Notes under the pieces: model-generated | Database searches by the model: none | The model's input: the letters and a program-made list of their open reading frames with translations, nothing else | What the model was told of the DNA's origin: nothing | In this document: one piece after another, positions 18,928 to 28,433 of the stretch | Layout of the letters: every line of letters begins with the position of its first letter | Numbering within the stretch: position 1 is the first letter of the stretch | Made by a program: the position numbers and the translations under genes | NCBI RefSeq assembly: GCF_014279995.1 | Contig: NZ_CP047935.1 | Span: 2,625,494 to 2,689,493 of the forward strand | Direction of reading: 5' to 3' | DNA from: Synechococcus sp. BIOS-E4-1 | Lineage (GTDB): Bacteria; Cyanobacteriota; Cyanobacteriia; PCC-6307; Cyanobiaceae | Length of the DNA: 64,000 nucleotides

Positions 18928-19653
18928 CTAGGTCCAGCGCGGCGGCCTGGTGGGAACCTGCACCAGCCCCTCACGAAATGCTGTGACAACAGCCATGGTT
19001 CGGTCTCTGGCCGGCAACTTGCGCAGTAGGCTGCCGACATGACTTTTCACGGTGTCAATCGACACCACCAAAGCGTCGGCGATCTCCTGATTGGTCATGC
19101 CTCGGCAGAGGCCGCGCAGCACGTCCTCTTCGCGCATGGTGAGTTCCTGCAGTGGCACCTGATCGCCGCTGCAGCTCAGCCTGCTGTGGTGCAACACGCC
19201 ACTGATCAGTGGATCGAGGTACTGCCCGTCGGTGTCGATGGCCGTGAGAGCTGCCGCCACCGTGCCGGTTCCGGTGGCCTGAGCCGAGCAGATTCCATGG
19301 CAGCGGGCATCGATGGCATCCAGGATCGTGCGCGGGATGGGACGCTGAAGCAGCATCAACACCTTGATGTCGGGGTTGTGGTCCCTAGCCCGGCGCACGA
19401 GGCTGGTGCCACTGCCGCTCTCGAGGGTGTCCGTGCAGAGCAACAGGTTGGCAGCGCTGTTTTGAAGGCTCAGCAGGCAGTCATCTTCGCTGGTGCAGGC
19501 AGCCACCAAAGGTCCCTGTCCTTCGAACCAGGCTGTCCAGCTGCTGAGCAGAACAAGGTCGGCGCTAGCAATGGCGGTGCGACTGCGCTTGAGCAGGCTG
19601 TGACCCTGGCGGGACCGTTGCTGAAGAGAGGGGATCCGTTCGCTGAGATCCAA
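18928..19653 (-). CDS. LuxR-family transcriptional regulator
   Basis: The C-terminal region (about 170-215) is a LuxR-type helix-turn-helix: LTMREEDVLRGLCRGMTNQE then ALVVSIDTVKSHVGSLLRKL. The N-terminal 150 residues are arranged like a receiver domain (LVLLSSW, LLLCTD, IKVLMLLQRP), but the usual acidic phosphorylation site is not obvious, so it may be an atypical receiver. It is 241 residues. It lies upstream of the HhH gene on the same strand and divergent from DUF1825. Target genes are unknown. Confidence 0.85.
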   Translation of the reverse strand: MDLSERIPSLQQRSRQGHSLLKRSRTAIASADLVLLSSWTAWFEGQGPLVAACTSEDDCLLSLQNSAANLLLCTDTLESGSGTSLVRRARDHNPDIKVLMLLQRPIPRTILDAIDARCHGICSAQATGTGTVAAALTAIDTDGQYLDPLISGVLHHSRLSCSGDQVPLQELTMREEDVLRGLCRGMTNQEIADALVVSIDTVKSHVGSLLRKLPARDRTMAVVTAFREGLVQVPTRPPRWT

Positions 19654-19777
19654 GGAAGGGAGAGGCTCGGGGCCATTGACGCTGACCCATTCATGTTGAC
19701 GTGAATCGGGGGGCGTGGATCCGCACTGTTATGGGGAGCTCAAATTGTCCAGAATTGCTCAAGTTGATGGGTGGGCC

Positions 19778-20104
19778 ATGGCGTTCTTCGACTCCGAGAT
19801 CGTTCAGGAGGAAGCCAAGCGTCTGTTCGGCGACTATCAGCAGTTGATGCAGCTGGGGTCGGATTACGGCAAGTTTGACCGCGAGGGCAAAAAGAAGTTC
19901 ATCGACACGATGGAGGAGCTCATGGAGCGATACCGCGTGTTCATGAAGCGCTTTGAGCTGTCGGAAGATTTCCAGGCCAAGCTCACTGTGGAGCAGCTGC
20001 GAAGCCAGCTGGGTCAGTTTGGGATTACCCCAGAGCAGATGTTTGAGCAGATGCAAGGCACACTGGAACGGATGAAAAGTCAGCTGGACCAGCCGCCCAG
20101 TTGA
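19778..20104 (+). CDS. DUF1825 family protein
   Basis: A 108-residue cyanobacterial protein of unknown function. I start at MAFFDSEIVQEEAKRLFGDY because this is the conserved family N-terminus; the frame is open 21 codons further. Motifs LGSDYGKFDREGKKKFID and ERYRVFMKRFELSEDFQAK are characteristic. It is largely helical and charged, probably cytosolic. It is followed 43 bp later by tyrS. Confidence 0.9.
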   Translation: MAFFDSEIVQEEAKRLFGDYQQLMQLGSDYGKFDREGKKKFIDTMEELMERYRVFMKRFELSEDFQAKLTVEQLRSQLGQFGITPEQMFEQMQGTLERMKSQLDQPPS

Positions 20105-20146
20105 AGCGGCCCGTACGATTCAGCCCGCAATCGCTCCGCCTAGACC

Positions 20147-21391
20147 ATGGCTTCGACACCGTCTCTGCCGGCATGGCTGTCGCGTGGCATGGCCGATCTG
20201 TTCCCAGCAGGAGTTGGCGATGATGCTGATCAGTCGCTGGCGGCGAGGTTGACGCAGGCAGAGCGTGAGGGCAGGCCCCTGCGTATCAAGCTTGGTATTG
20301 ACCCCACCGGCAGCAACATCCACCTCGGGCACAGCATCCTCTTCCGCAAGCTGCGTGCTTTTCAGGATGCGGGGCACACAGCAGTCCTGATCATCGGCGA
20401 CTTCACCGCCCGGATTGGTGACCCAACAGGCAAGAGCGCCACGCGGGTGCAGCTCACAGCCGAAGAGGTTGAGGCCAATGCAGCCACTTACCTGGCGCAG
20501 CTGGGCGAGGGTCAGCCGAAGCAGACGGCTCTGCTGGATTTTGAGACACCTGGCCGCCTTGAGGTGCGCCGCAACAGCGAGTGGCTCGAAGGTCTTGATC
20601 TGCCTCAGATCATTGGCCTGCTGGGGACAGCCACCGTGGGCCAGATGCTGGCCAAGGATGATTTCTCCAAGCGCTATGGCAGTGGTGCACCGATCGCACT
20701 GCATGAATTTCTTTATCCGTTGCTGCAGGGCTACGACTCCGTGGCGGTGAATGCTGATGTGGAGCTGGGCGGCACTGATCAGAAGTTCAATGTGGCCATG
20801 GGTCGCGACCTGCAGCGCCATTTCGGATCAGGGACGCAGTTCGGTCTTCTGCTGCCGATCCTCGTGGGTCTTGATGGTGTGCAGAAAATGAGCAAAAGCC
20901 TTGGGAATACTGTTGGTCTGGAGGAAGACGCACTGTCGATGTACTCCAAGCTTGAGAAGGTCGGTGATGCCGCCATTGATGACTACGTGACATTGCTGAC
21001 GGATCTGAGTGCGCAGGATTTGCCTGACAACGCACGCGATAAGCAGAAGGCGATGGCTCTGGCGGTGACCGCCAGCCGCCATGGCATGGAGGCCGCTCAA
21101 AAAGCTCAGACCGATGCGGCGACACTGGTGAGCAGCGGCGGGGATGCCGGCGCGGATGTGCCCGAGGCGTCACTTGCAGCGGTGAATTTTCCAGCCAAGG
21201 CGTTCTATCTGCTCAGTGCTGTGGGCATCTGCGCCAGCAGCAGCGAGGCCCGGCGTCAGATCAAGGGTGGTGCTGCCCGGCTGGAGGGGGAGAAGATCAC
21301 CGATCCCAATCAGGAATTCGCCACGGCGGCCGAGCTTCAGGGCAAGGTGCTGCAGCTTGGCAAGAAGACCTTCCGCAGGCTGGTGGCCTGA
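20147..21391 (+). CDS. tyrS: tyrosyl-tRNA synthetase
   Basis: Class Ic synthetase of 414 residues. The HIGH-equivalent is HLGH at 59-62, the KMSKS loop is at 247-251, and an S4 RNA-binding domain lies at the C-terminus ([20 protein letters not shown]). The HLGH-KMSKS spacing and the [12 protein letters not shown] motif identify TyrRS of the TyrZ-like bacterial subgroup. Its TGA overlaps the pyrF ATG by one base. Confidence 0.96.
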   Translation: MASTPSLPAWLSRGMADLFPAGVGDDADQSLAARLTQAEREGRPLRIKLGIDPTGSNIHLGHSILFRKLRAFQDAGHTAVLIIGDFTARIGDPTGKSATRVQLTAEEVEANAATYLAQLGEGQPKQTALLDFETPGRLEVRRNSEWLEGLDLPQIIGLLGTATVGQMLAKDDFSKRYGSGAPIALHEFLYPLLQGYDSVAVNADVELGGTDQKFNVAMGRDLQRHFGSGTQFGLLLPILVGLDGVQKMSKSLGNTVGLEEDALSMYSKLEKVGDAAIDDYVTLLTDLSAQDLPDNARDKQKAMALAVTASRHGMEAAQKAQTDAATLVSSGGDAGADVPEASLAAVNFPAKAFYLLSAVGICASSSEARRQIKGGAARLEGEKITDPNQEFATAAELQGKVLQLGKKTFRRLVA

Positions 21392-22128
21392 TGGCAATCC
21401 ACCCCGCCGATCGGATCATCCTTGCTCTCGATGGCATGGCCCCGGATCAGGCCTTGGGCTTTGCTGCACAGGTGCAGGGACTGCGCTGGGTGAAGGTGGG
21501 TCTTGAGCTGTTCGTGCAGGCCGGCCCTCAGGTGGTGGCGCAATTGCGCAATCAAGACCTGCGGGTGTTTCTCGACCTGAAGTTCCACGACATCCCGGCC
21601 ACGATGGCGGGTGCCTGCCGGCGGGCAGCGGCACTGGGTGCGGAACTGATCACGGTGCATGCCTGCGCCGGCAGCGAAGCGCTTCAGGCTGCCCAGGCCG
21701 CGGCGGTGAAGGGGGCGCAGAGCGCCGGGCTTCCGGTACCCACGTTGCTGGCGGTGACGGTGCTCACCAGCTGGGACGAGCAGTATTTGCAACAGGAACT
21801 CGCCATCAGCCAGAGCATCGCCGAGCGCGTGCCGGCGTTGGCGCAGCTTGCGTCTACTGCTGGCATCGGCGGCTGTGTGTGCTCACCTCTGGAGGCTTCA
21901 GCGTTGCGGGCACAGCACCCGGAGCCGTTTGCACTTGTCACGCCGGGAATTCGTCCGAAGGGCGCTGCTGTGGGTGATCAGGCCAGGGTGATGGGGCCGG
22001 CGGAAGCGATTGCAGCGGGCGCCAGCCAGCTGGTGATCGGCAGGCCGATCACCAAAGCCGAGGATCCCAGCGCGGCGTTTGCCGCCTGCTGCGCAGAGCT
22101 GGATCGGCAGAGCCGTCAGACTGAATAA
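21391..22128 (+). CDS. pyrF: orotidine 5'-phosphate decarboxylase
   Basis: Last step of UMP synthesis. The 245 residues carry the catalytic Lys-Asp array in [13 protein letters not shown] (D62, K64, D67), the substrate loop TPGIRPKG and the phosphate-binding [10 protein letters not shown] near the C-terminus. It is intact and full length for the bacterial PyrF type. Its 3' part (from codon 158) is duplicated 1.9 kb downstream beyond the dehydrogenase gene. Translational coupling with tyrS is likely from the TGATG junction. Confidence 0.97.
   Translation: MAIHPADRIILALDGMAPDQALGFAAQVQGLRWVKVGLELFVQAGPQVVAQLRNQDLRVFLDLKFHDIPATMAGACRRAAALGAELITVHACAGSEALQAAQAAAVKGAQSAGLPVPTLLAVTVLTSWDEQYLQQELAISQSIAERVPALAQLASTAGIGGCVCSPLEASALRAQHPEPFALVTPGIRPKGAAVGDQARVMGPAEAIAAGASQLVIGRPITKAEDPSAAFAACCAELDRQSRQTE
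21863..21929 (+). repeat. direct repeat copy 1 (inside pyrF)
   Basis: A 67-base block of pyrF recurs with a single mismatch at 23772-23838. The two copies flank the succinate-semialdehyde dehydrogenase gene in the same orientation. Identity begins and ends abruptly. Confidence 0.92.
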
Positions 22129-22213
22129 AGCCCGGAGCTTGTGCTGCTTCTCGGTCACACGACCTTTTGCAGGCTGGTGGGGTGAGCAAGCCTCCTGCGA
22201 TTTCCAGAAGCGA

Positions 22214-23593
22214 TCAGTTAGCCATAACGATGCTTTTGACGTTCACGAACTCGTGAATTCCAAGTTTCCCGAGCTCGCGTCCGAAGCCACTGTCTTTGCA
22301 TCCCCCGAAAGGAACCCTGGGATCACTTTTCACAAAATCGTTGATGGCGATTGAGCCTGCCTGTAGCTGTTCAGAGGCCAGAGCAAGGGCATGATCGCGG
22401 CTCGCTGAAAAGATGGCTGCTCCGAGTCCAAAACGGCTTGAGTTCGCCAGCTCCATGGCCTCCGTTTCATCTCTTGCCCGCACAAGGCTCACCACCGGAC
22501 CGAACACCTCATCGTCAAAGGCAACGCTGCCCGGTTGAACGTTCTCGAGCACAGTTGCCGGGTACCACCAACCGGGTTGATCAGGAATCATGCCCCCTTG
22601 GATCAGGTCACTTCCCGTTGCAACACTGGCTTGTACCTGCTGATGGACCTGATCACGGAGATCGCGGCGTGCAAGAGGCCCCAGTGAGCATTGTTCATCC
22701 ATTGGATCGCTTGGATGAAACAGCTCCAGCCTCTGAAGCACTGCAGTGCGAAATGCGTCGTACACCGCTTTGACGACGATCAACCTCTTGGCAGCAATGC
22801 AGACCTGTCCAGAGCAGAGCATCCTGCTCTGGACACATTTCTGAGAGGCGAGTGCGATGTCCGCATCCTCCAAAATGATGTAGGGGTCCTGTCCACCAAG
22901 CTCGAGAACACATTTTTTGAGATGGGTTCCTGCCAAAGACGCCACAGCCCGTCCTGCAGCTTCGCTGCCGGTGAGCGTCACACCCCGCACAAGGGGATTG
23001 GCAATCACCTCCCCAGTGTCCGCAGCTCTGATTGCCAGGTTGGTGACCACATGGTCGGGAAGACCGGCTTGACGAACCAACCTCTCAATGGCCTGACTGC
23101 AGCCGGGCACATTGGAGGCTCCTTTGAGAACCAGGGTGTTTCCAACCGCCAAGGCAGGCGCTAGAGCACGAAACACCTGCCAGAACGGAAAGTTCCAGGG
23201 CATGACGGCAAAGATCACCCCAAGGGGGCTCGCAATCAGATTGGCCCGGGATTCATCAAGTTCAATGCAGTCGTTACGGAGATATTGCTGCCCCATTTCG
23301 GCGAAGTGGCGACAGGCCCAGGCACATTTATCGAGCTCGGATCGTGATTCACGCAAAGGCTTGCCCATCTCCTGGGTGATCAGGCCAGCCAGTTGCTCGC
23401 GATCCCTTTCGAGCTGCCTGGCAATGGCCATCAGAGCACTGGCACGATCCTGGGGTGAAACCTTTTCCCATTTCAGAAATGCCTGATGGCAGCGCAGGAT
23501 TTTGTCTTGCGTTTCAGCGGGACTCAGTGCTGCATACCGAGCTAGTTCATCGCCGCTGGCTGGATTGATCGAGACGAATTCAGACTCGCTCAT
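22214..23593 (-). CDS. gabD: succinate-semialdehyde dehydrogenase (NAD(P)+)
   Basis: Aldehyde dehydrogenase superfamily, 459 residues. Visible active-site elements are MPWNFPFWQV (N134), GVTLTGSEAAGR, general base in LELGGQDPYI (E231) and nucleophile in CSGQVCIAAKR (C265). The overall sequence and length match the short SSADH class (GabD/Sad). In cyanobacteria this enzyme, with 2-oxoglutarate decarboxylase, can close the TCA cycle; the partner gene is not in this window. It runs against its neighbours and sits between an intact and a broken pyrF 3' end, suggesting insertion. Confidence 0.88.
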   Translation of the reverse strand: MSESEFVSINPASGDELARYAALSPAETQDKILRCHQAFLKWEKVSPQDRASALMAIARQLERDREQLAGLITQEMGKPLRESRSELDKCAWACRHFAEMGQQYLRNDCIELDESRANLIASPLGVIFAVMPWNFPFWQVFRALAPALAVGNTLVLKGASNVPGCSQAIERLVRQAGLPDHVVTNLAIRAADTGEVIANPLVRGVTLTGSEAAGRAVASLAGTHLKKCVLELGGQDPYIILEDADIALASQKCVQSRMLCSGQVCIAAKRLIVVKAVYDAFRTAVLQRLELFHPSDPMDEQCSLGPLARRDLRDQVHQQVQASVATGSDLIQGGMIPDQPGWWYPATVLENVQPGSVAFDDEVFGPVVSLVRARDETEAMELANSSRFGLGAAIFSASRDHALALASEQLQAGSIAINDFVKSDPRVPFGGCKDSGFGRELGKLGIHEFVNVKSIVMAN

Positions 23594-23770
23594 CAGCGCT
23601 TTGCTTGCTCCTGGTCAGCATCTTTGCAATGGTTCGTGCAACTGACAGCGATCTCTCAACCCAGGTGTTGGAGGGCTGGTGTTAAAGCTCTCTCAGCAAC
23701 GCATGCTCCTCTGCGCAGAAGTTCTCCGTGGTGCTGCTTTCCTGCAGCTCCGTAGATCATTCCTCGTGCC

Positions 23771-23953
23771 TGCATCGGCGGCTATGTGTGCTCACCTCTG
23801 GAGGCTTCAGCGTTGCGGGCACAGCACCCGGAGCCGTTCTCACTGGTCACTCCAAGCATTCGCCCCAAAGGCAGTTCGGTCGCTCGGCCGATATCCACGG
23901 CAGCAGACCCGAGCGCTGCCTTCTCTTTCTGCTGCCAGGAGCTGGTGCATTGA
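23771..23953 (+). pseudogene. pyrF 3'-end relic
   Basis: Reading from [18 protein letters not shown], the frame follows the C-terminus of PyrF (EPFSLVTPSIRPKGSSV), then jumps, with about 23 codons missing, to ARPISTAADPSAAF and ends at QELVH plus stop. It lacks the first 157 codons and the catalytic residues, so it cannot be functional. The first 67 bases are nearly identical to the intact pyrF, while the rest is clearly diverged. This fits either a duplicated target at an insertion or a displaced resident pyrF end. Confidence 0.88.
23772..23838 (+). repeat. direct repeat copy 2 (pyrF relic)
   Basis: This block matches pyrF positions 21863-21929 in 66 of 67 bases (one g/a difference). It marks the 5' boundary of the pyrF relic. 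Confidence 0.92.
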
Positions 23954-23995
23954 TCATAGCTCAGTCTGAGAGCATCCAAGACCGGCCCGCTGGAT

Positions 23996-24595
23996 TCAAG
24001 ATTTCTGGCCCACCTGTGGTTCGGTGCCGTTGATCAGCCGCTGAAGATTGCTGCGGTGTCTCCAGAGCACAAGGCCCATTGCCACCAGTGCCATCACCAG
24101 ATTGGCGTTGCTGTCCGAACCGGCAGCCATCAGCAAAGGCAGGCTCAGCGCTGCTACCACGCTGGCGAGCGACACGATCCGGCTGAAGCTGAACACGGCC
24201 ATGAACATTCCGAAGCAGGCCAGACCAACCGGCCAGGCCAGGCCCAGAAACATGCCGAAACCGGTCGCGACTGCCTTGCCACCCTTGAAGCCCAGCCACA
24301 CCGGCCAGATATGACCGGCCAGGGCAGCAAGGCCAGCCAGCACCTGGATCCAGTCGTTCACAGCCGAGCTTTGGTTGAGGGCTCTTGCCAGCAACACCGC
24401 AGCAGCGCCTTTGGCCACATCCACAAGAAACACGGCCAGCGCGGGCTTTTTCCCGACGTTGCGAAGCACATTGGTGGCGCCGGTGGAGCCGGAGCCGATC
24501 GTGCGCAGGTCGATGCCCTTGCACCATTTGCCGGCCAGGAAGCCGCTGGGAATGGAGCCGAGCAGGTAGCCGAGCAGCAGCGTGAGGATGGGCAT
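23996..24595 (-). CDS. plsY: acyl-phosphate:glycerol-3-phosphate acyltransferase
   Basis: PlsY makes lysophosphatidic acid from acyl-phosphate in the plasma membrane. The 199-residue polytopic protein shows the three family motifs: GSIPSGFLAGK, GSGSTGATNVLR and GFKGGKAVATGFG. Its start overlaps the stop of the DUF3086 gene by one base, so it ends a five-gene minus-strand run concerned partly with membrane lipids. Confidence 0.95.
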   Translation of the reverse strand: MPILTLLLGYLLGSIPSGFLAGKWCKGIDLRTIGSGSTGATNVLRNVGKKPALAVFLVDVAKGAAAVLLARALNQSSAVNDWIQVLAGLAALAGHIWPVWLGFKGGKAVATGFGMFLGLAWPVGLACFGMFMAVFSFSRIVSLASVVAALSLPLLMAAGSDSNANLVMALVAMGLVLWRHRSNLQRLINGTEPQVGQKS

Positions 24596-25569
24596 CAGAG
24601 CAGGTCGTCTTCGTCGTCGTAGGTTTCGCCTGGCCCAGCTGCAAAAGCCAGCCAGAGCGGAAACTGAAGCACGGGAATGTCCACCACCCGTTCCGCAGCA
24701 TCGATCAGGATCAGGGGGACTTCACCACGTTCCTCCAGTCGGTCCGCCCGCTCCACGAGAGCATCGCCTCGTTCAAACAGAACGATGCCGCTGCTCGGGC
24801 CGAAATCTTCCCGACCCAGGCCGAGAGCATCCTGCAGGCCTCGTCTCCAGTCGCCCAGGCGTTCGGGCTGTCCTGCCAAAACCAGGGTCTGGAACTGATC
24901 GCCGTAAAGCTCGCCGATGACAGCGATCAGGGCAGCCGCAAGCAGCACATTGCGAGGTCGACTGCCGCGGCTGGCCTGGGCTCCCCTGCCTCCTTGATTG
25001 AAAAACCAGTCCTCGAGCAGAGTGATGTCGCTGTCGTCCAGGCTGCGGCGCAGTTTCCAGGGTTCGGCGTAGAAGTCGGGCTGCTCCATAAAACGCCTGA
25101 GGTTGTCTCGGATCAGCTCCTCGTCGGGACGGAAGGTGTCGGCCAGTGCCGGAGCGCTGTCGGCGTTGGCCATCGCCTGTTCTGCGGCGGCTTCAGCTGC
25201 CTGGGCATCCAGTGGTGAAGGCTTCACCACCACGGGCTGCGCCACCAGCTCGAGCGTTTCCACCGACTGGGCAAGCCCCTGAAGGGCTCCACCCAGATAC
25301 TCCTGAAACCCCTTCACGCGTCTCGCGATCGCATCGGACTGGCCAGCGAAGCTGGCAGACATCTCCTGCTCCAGTTGCTGCTTGCGCTGCTGGAGGGTGT
25401 CGATCTCCTGTTGCAGTCTGTCTCGCCGAGACTGAAGATCCGTCAGTGCCAGCTGGATCAGCGATTCAGACGAAGGTTCCACGTCATCGCTTGCGGCGAT
25501 GGAGGCCTCGCTGTGCGTCACTTTGGCTTGCGGCGCGTCCTGGAGTGGCAGATCGTTGTCGTCAGGCAT
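24595..25569 (-). CDS. DUF3086 family protein
   Basis: A 324-residue cyanobacterial protein of unknown function. It has an acidic N-terminus, a coiled coil (about 40-95, LQSRRDRLQQEIDTLQQRKQ), and a conserved C-terminal domain with LRRFMEQPDFYAEPWKLRR, DWFFNQGGRG and LFERGDALVERADRL. It ends in an acidic EDDLL tail. Coupled to plsY by a one-base overlap. A role around lipid synthesis is only suggested by context. Confidence 0.85.
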   Translation of the reverse strand: MPDDNDLPLQDAPQAKVTHSEASIAASDDVEPSSESLIQLALTDLQSRRDRLQQEIDTLQQRKQQLEQEMSASFAGQSDAIARRVKGFQEYLGGALQGLAQSVETLELVAQPVVVKPSPLDAQAAEAAAEQAMANADSAPALADTFRPDEELIRDNLRRFMEQPDFYAEPWKLRRSLDDSDITLLEDWFFNQGGRGAQASRGSRPRNVLLAAALIAVIGELYGDQFQTLVLAGQPERLGDWRRGLQDALGLGREDFGPSSGIVLFERGDALVERADRLEERGEVPLILIDAAERVVDIPVLQFPLWLAFAAGPGETYDDEDDLL

Positions 25570-25694
25570 GGTCGGCTTGTCCTCAACTCATTTCAGCGGA
25601 TCGCCGGGTTCATGGCCTAAACACAACGTTCTCGTTGCGTTCCGGTGATTGTGCTGCGAACTGGATGCCGGCTTTGAAAATGGGTGGTGCTGGC

Positions 25695-26102
25695 TCAGGG
25701 CTGGGGAGTTTCCAGGGAGCCCACCCGCTGTTCAAGCTGCTGGCGCAGCTCAGCAGGATTGAAGAGGATCGGCAGGAAGTGGATGCTCTTGATTTCGCGG
25801 AAATAAAACAGGCCTGGCAGCCAGGGAGCAAACAGTCGCCAGCTCTGCCATTCGGCGTAGGGAAATCTGCGCAATTCCTGCTGTCCACGCCAGACCACCA
25901 AAGTGTCGCCGGTGAACTCAAGACGCAGGATGTAAGTTTGCACCAACAGGAAAACACCGAATAGCCCTACAACCATGGTCGGCCATGGGTTCAACGGCAG
26001 TGGCAGCAGGCAGATGCTGAAGAGAATGATCAGCAGCGCCAGTCGCGGGCTTGGGCTGATGCTCACGGGGGCTTGGTCAGGACTAGAGGTTGTTGTGGTC
26101 AT
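25695..26102 (-). CDS. DUF3119 family membrane protein
   Basis: A 135-residue protein started at MTTTTSSPDQ because upstream sequence looks non-coding. Two close membrane segments (LALLIILFSICLLPL and TMVVGLFGVFLLVQTYIL) are followed by a PH-like domain with DTLVVWRGQQELRRFPYAEW, FYFREIKSIHFLPILFNPAEL and a C-terminal helix. These are typical of cyanobacterial DUF3119. It lies 17 bp after the MlaE-type permease and is probably in the same operon. Confidence 0.86.
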   Translation of the reverse strand: MTTTTSSPDQAPVSISPSPRLALLIILFSICLLPLPLNPWPTMVVGLFGVFLLVQTYILRLEFTGDTLVVWRGQQELRRFPYAEWQSWRLFAPWLPGLFYFREIKSIHFLPILFNPAELRQQLEQRVGSLETPQP

Positions 26103-26119
26103 GGATTTAAGGGGTTTCT

Positions 26120-26896
26120 TCAGCCTCCGAAAAGGATCTGAGTCAGGAGGACGTCCATCAGGGCCACGGTCACCAGAATCATGACCACCGCACCGGTTGT
26201 GCTGGTGCCCACCTCCTTCGGCCCTCCCTGGGTGGTCATGCCCCAACCACAGGCAAGCACCGCGATCTGCACTCCGAAGACCAATGCTTTCACCAGCATG
26301 AAAGGAAGGTCATCCGGCACAAGCCAGGTGCGTGCTGAGGTCCAGAACACCTCAGGAGGGATCTGGTAGATCTCCGTGCTGCTGATCTGACCTCCCAGGA
26401 GCGCCACCGCAAAGAACAACAGGCACTGCACAGGGGCCATCACCACCATGGCGATCAGGCGGGGAACGACCAGGTATTCCACCGGATCGGTGCGCAGCAT
26501 CGTGATGGCATCGACCTGTTCGGTCACTTTCATGGTCCCCAGCTGCGCCGCATAGGCGGTAGCCACCTTGCCTGTGAGCAGGGTGGCCGTCAGCAGTGGC
26601 GCAATCTCACGCGCCAGGCCAATCGCCAGAACGCCGCCGACTGTTGTGCTGGCACCCATGTTGCTGAGTTCCTTGGCGACCTGAATGTTGAACACCGTGC
26701 CCGCAGCCAGTGCGGTGATGATCACGATCAGAAAGCTGCCGGGTCCGGCCTCCTGCAGCTGATCCAGCAGGTCGATGGTGTTGATGCGCCCCTGGACGGT
26801 GGCGGTCACCGCCTGTCCGCCGATGATCAGGCTGCTGCCCAGCCTGTTCAGCCATCGTGGCGATTTCAACTGGGTTCGGAATCGGAAGGAGGTCAT
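26120..26896 (-). CDS. mlaE: MlaE/YrbE-type ABC transporter permease (Ycf63/TGD1 homologue)
   Basis: Permease of the lipid-trafficking MCE-ABC system; the plastid homologue is Ycf63/TGD1. I start at MTSFRFRTQLK. The 258 residues include LLTATLLTGKVATAYAAQLG and EQVDAITMLRTDPVEYLVVPR (the conserved cytoplasmic loop), plus VFGVQIAVLACGWGMTT and about five membrane segments. The start overlaps the GPH transporter stop by four bases. No ATPase or MCE partner is in this window. Confidence 0.93.
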   Translation of the reverse strand: MTSFRFRTQLKSPRWLNRLGSSLIIGGQAVTATVQGRINTIDLLDQLQEAGPGSFLIVIITALAAGTVFNIQVAKELSNMGASTTVGGVLAIGLAREIAPLLTATLLTGKVATAYAAQLGTMKVTEQVDAITMLRTDPVEYLVVPRLIAMVVMAPVQCLLFFAVALLGGQISSTEIYQIPPEVFWTSARTWLVPDDLPFMLVKALVFGVQIAVLACGWGMTTQGGPKEVGTSTTGAVVMILVTVALMDVLLTQILFGG

Positions 26897-28251
26897 GCGC
26901 GTTGCAGGTGGGCACCGCGGTCGGGCCAGCGTCTTATCACCATCAGGCCAAGCATGACCAGGATGGCTGGGATCAAACCCATGCTCATTCGAATGGCGAG
27001 AAGAGCATTCTGGGGCTGTTCGATGAAACTGAGTGCGCCGTCGCACATTTCAGTGGAGATATACCCGGTGAGTGAAAGCAGCGCGCCGAACACACTCATG
27101 CTGCCCCCGATGATCAGCTTCTGGCCAAACACCATCCAGGCGGTGTAAAGACCGGCGGGATGGGTCGGGTCTGCATCAATTGCATCTGGCAGCAGTGACC
27201 AGGGGATCAGATAGGCAGTAGACGCTCCAAGGCCCACCAGCATGATCAGGCCGATCAGGGGAATCAGTTCCCCCGTCGTTCCCCCGTTCTGCATTGGCGG
27301 AAAGATCGTTGAGAGCAGGCAGGCCATGATCCAGATCCCGGCTCCCCATCGCAGCGCCACAAGCCTGCCGCTGCGGTTGGAGAGCAGGCTCCAGAGCTGA
27401 AGGCCAACCAGGGCGCTCAGCTGGAAGGGCAGCAGAATCCAGGTGGAAAGGTCGGGGGGGACCCTCACGACCTGGACCAGCCAGATCAGGGCGACGACCT
27501 GCATCAACTGCAGACCGAACCAGAGCAGGAGGTACAGCCCGAGAACCATCAGAAAGCGTGAATTGGAGCGAATCCTCTTGATCTGTTCCAGGACGGGTTC
27601 AGCCTGGTTGCTCGGTCGTTGAGCTCGCTTGGCGAACGGTGCAAGGCCCCAGCAGCATGCCAATGTCGCTAATGCAGCGATTGTGCCTGTGATGCGTCCC
27701 ATGCGCAGATAACCATCGGCGCCGTCGGTCAACACGATGGAGGCCACGATCAGGCCGCTGAGCCCGGCGAGAATGGAACCAGTGAAGCGGGCTGCGTTCA
27801 GACGTGTGCGAATCGCCGTGCTTGTGGTCAGCTCGGTGGAAAGTGCCGCATAGGGCAAATTGACGCTGCTGTATGCCGACATCAGCAGAATTGCCATCAC
27901 CACGTAGTAGGCGGTGCGCTGAAGTGTGTTGCCTTCCGGGACCCACCACATCGCTGCAAGAGCAATGCCAAGGGGAAGAGCGGCTCCGAGCATCCAGGGA
28001 ATGCGTGGACCCCAGCGGCTGCTGGTGTGGTCGCTCATCCAGCCGATCAACGGATCGTTGATGGCGTCCCAGACCTTGATCACCATGAGCAATGAGCCGG
28101 CGATGATGGCGGGCAGGCCTGCCGCACAGGTGAAGAACGGAAACAGGTAGAAGCCAAGCTGCGTTGCAGCCAGTCCCGTGCCTGCATCACCCAGTCCGTA
28201 GGCGACCATCAGGCGGCGGCGGGATCCCCCTGGAAGGGTGCTGGTGCTCAT
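26893..28251 (-). CDS. GPH/MelB-type sugar-cation symporter family protein
   Basis: A 452-residue transporter with about twelve membrane segments of the major facilitator superfamily. The N-terminus (AYGLGDAGTGLAATQLGFYL), the loop KVWDAINDPLIGWMSDHTSS, and YSSVNLPYAALSTELT match the glycoside-pentoside-hexuronide (MelB) family. Substrate cannot be told from sequence. I start at MSTSTLPGGSRRR. It heads the minus-strand run continuing into mlaE, and starts about 90 bp from tRNA-Gly. Confidence 0.87.
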   Translation of the reverse strand: MSTSTLPGGSRRRLMVAYGLGDAGTGLAATQLGFYLFPFFTCAAGLPAIIAGSLLMVIKVWDAINDPLIGWMSDHTSSRWGPRIPWMLGAALPLGIALAAMWWVPEGNTLQRTAYYVVMAILLMSAYSSVNLPYAALSTELTTSTAIRTRLNAARFTGSILAGLSGLIVASIVLTDGADGYLRMGRITGTIAALATLACCWGLAPFAKRAQRPSNQAEPVLEQIKRIRSNSRFLMVLGLYLLLWFGLQLMQVVALIWLVQVVRVPPDLSTWILLPFQLSALVGLQLWSLLSNRSGRLVALRWGAGIWIMACLLSTIFPPMQNGGTTGELIPLIGLIMLVGLGASTAYLIPWSLLPDAIDADPTHPAGLYTAWMVFGQKLIIGGSMSVFGALLSLTGYISTEMCDGALSFIEQPQNALLAIRMSMGLIPAILVMLGLMVIRRWPDRGAHLQRA

Positions 28252-28340
28252 CAAGCAGGGAGGGGCAGACGGACCGCCATAATGAATGCGCACAACACCT
28301 GAGATCACGCCACTCAAGGCGTTGGTACAGATGTATTTGT

Positions 28341-28411
<71 letters not shown>

Positions 28412-28433
28412 TGACGTTCCAACCCCAGGTTTC

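Noticed and set aside
22129..22213. Possible transposon remains at the pyrF/dehydrogenase junction
   Set aside because: No inverted repeats, transposase fragment or target-site duplication other than the pyrF repeat itself.
24056..24622. 188-codon plus-strand frame opposite plsY
   Set aside because: His/Gln-rich reverse image of the polytopic PlsY; rejected.
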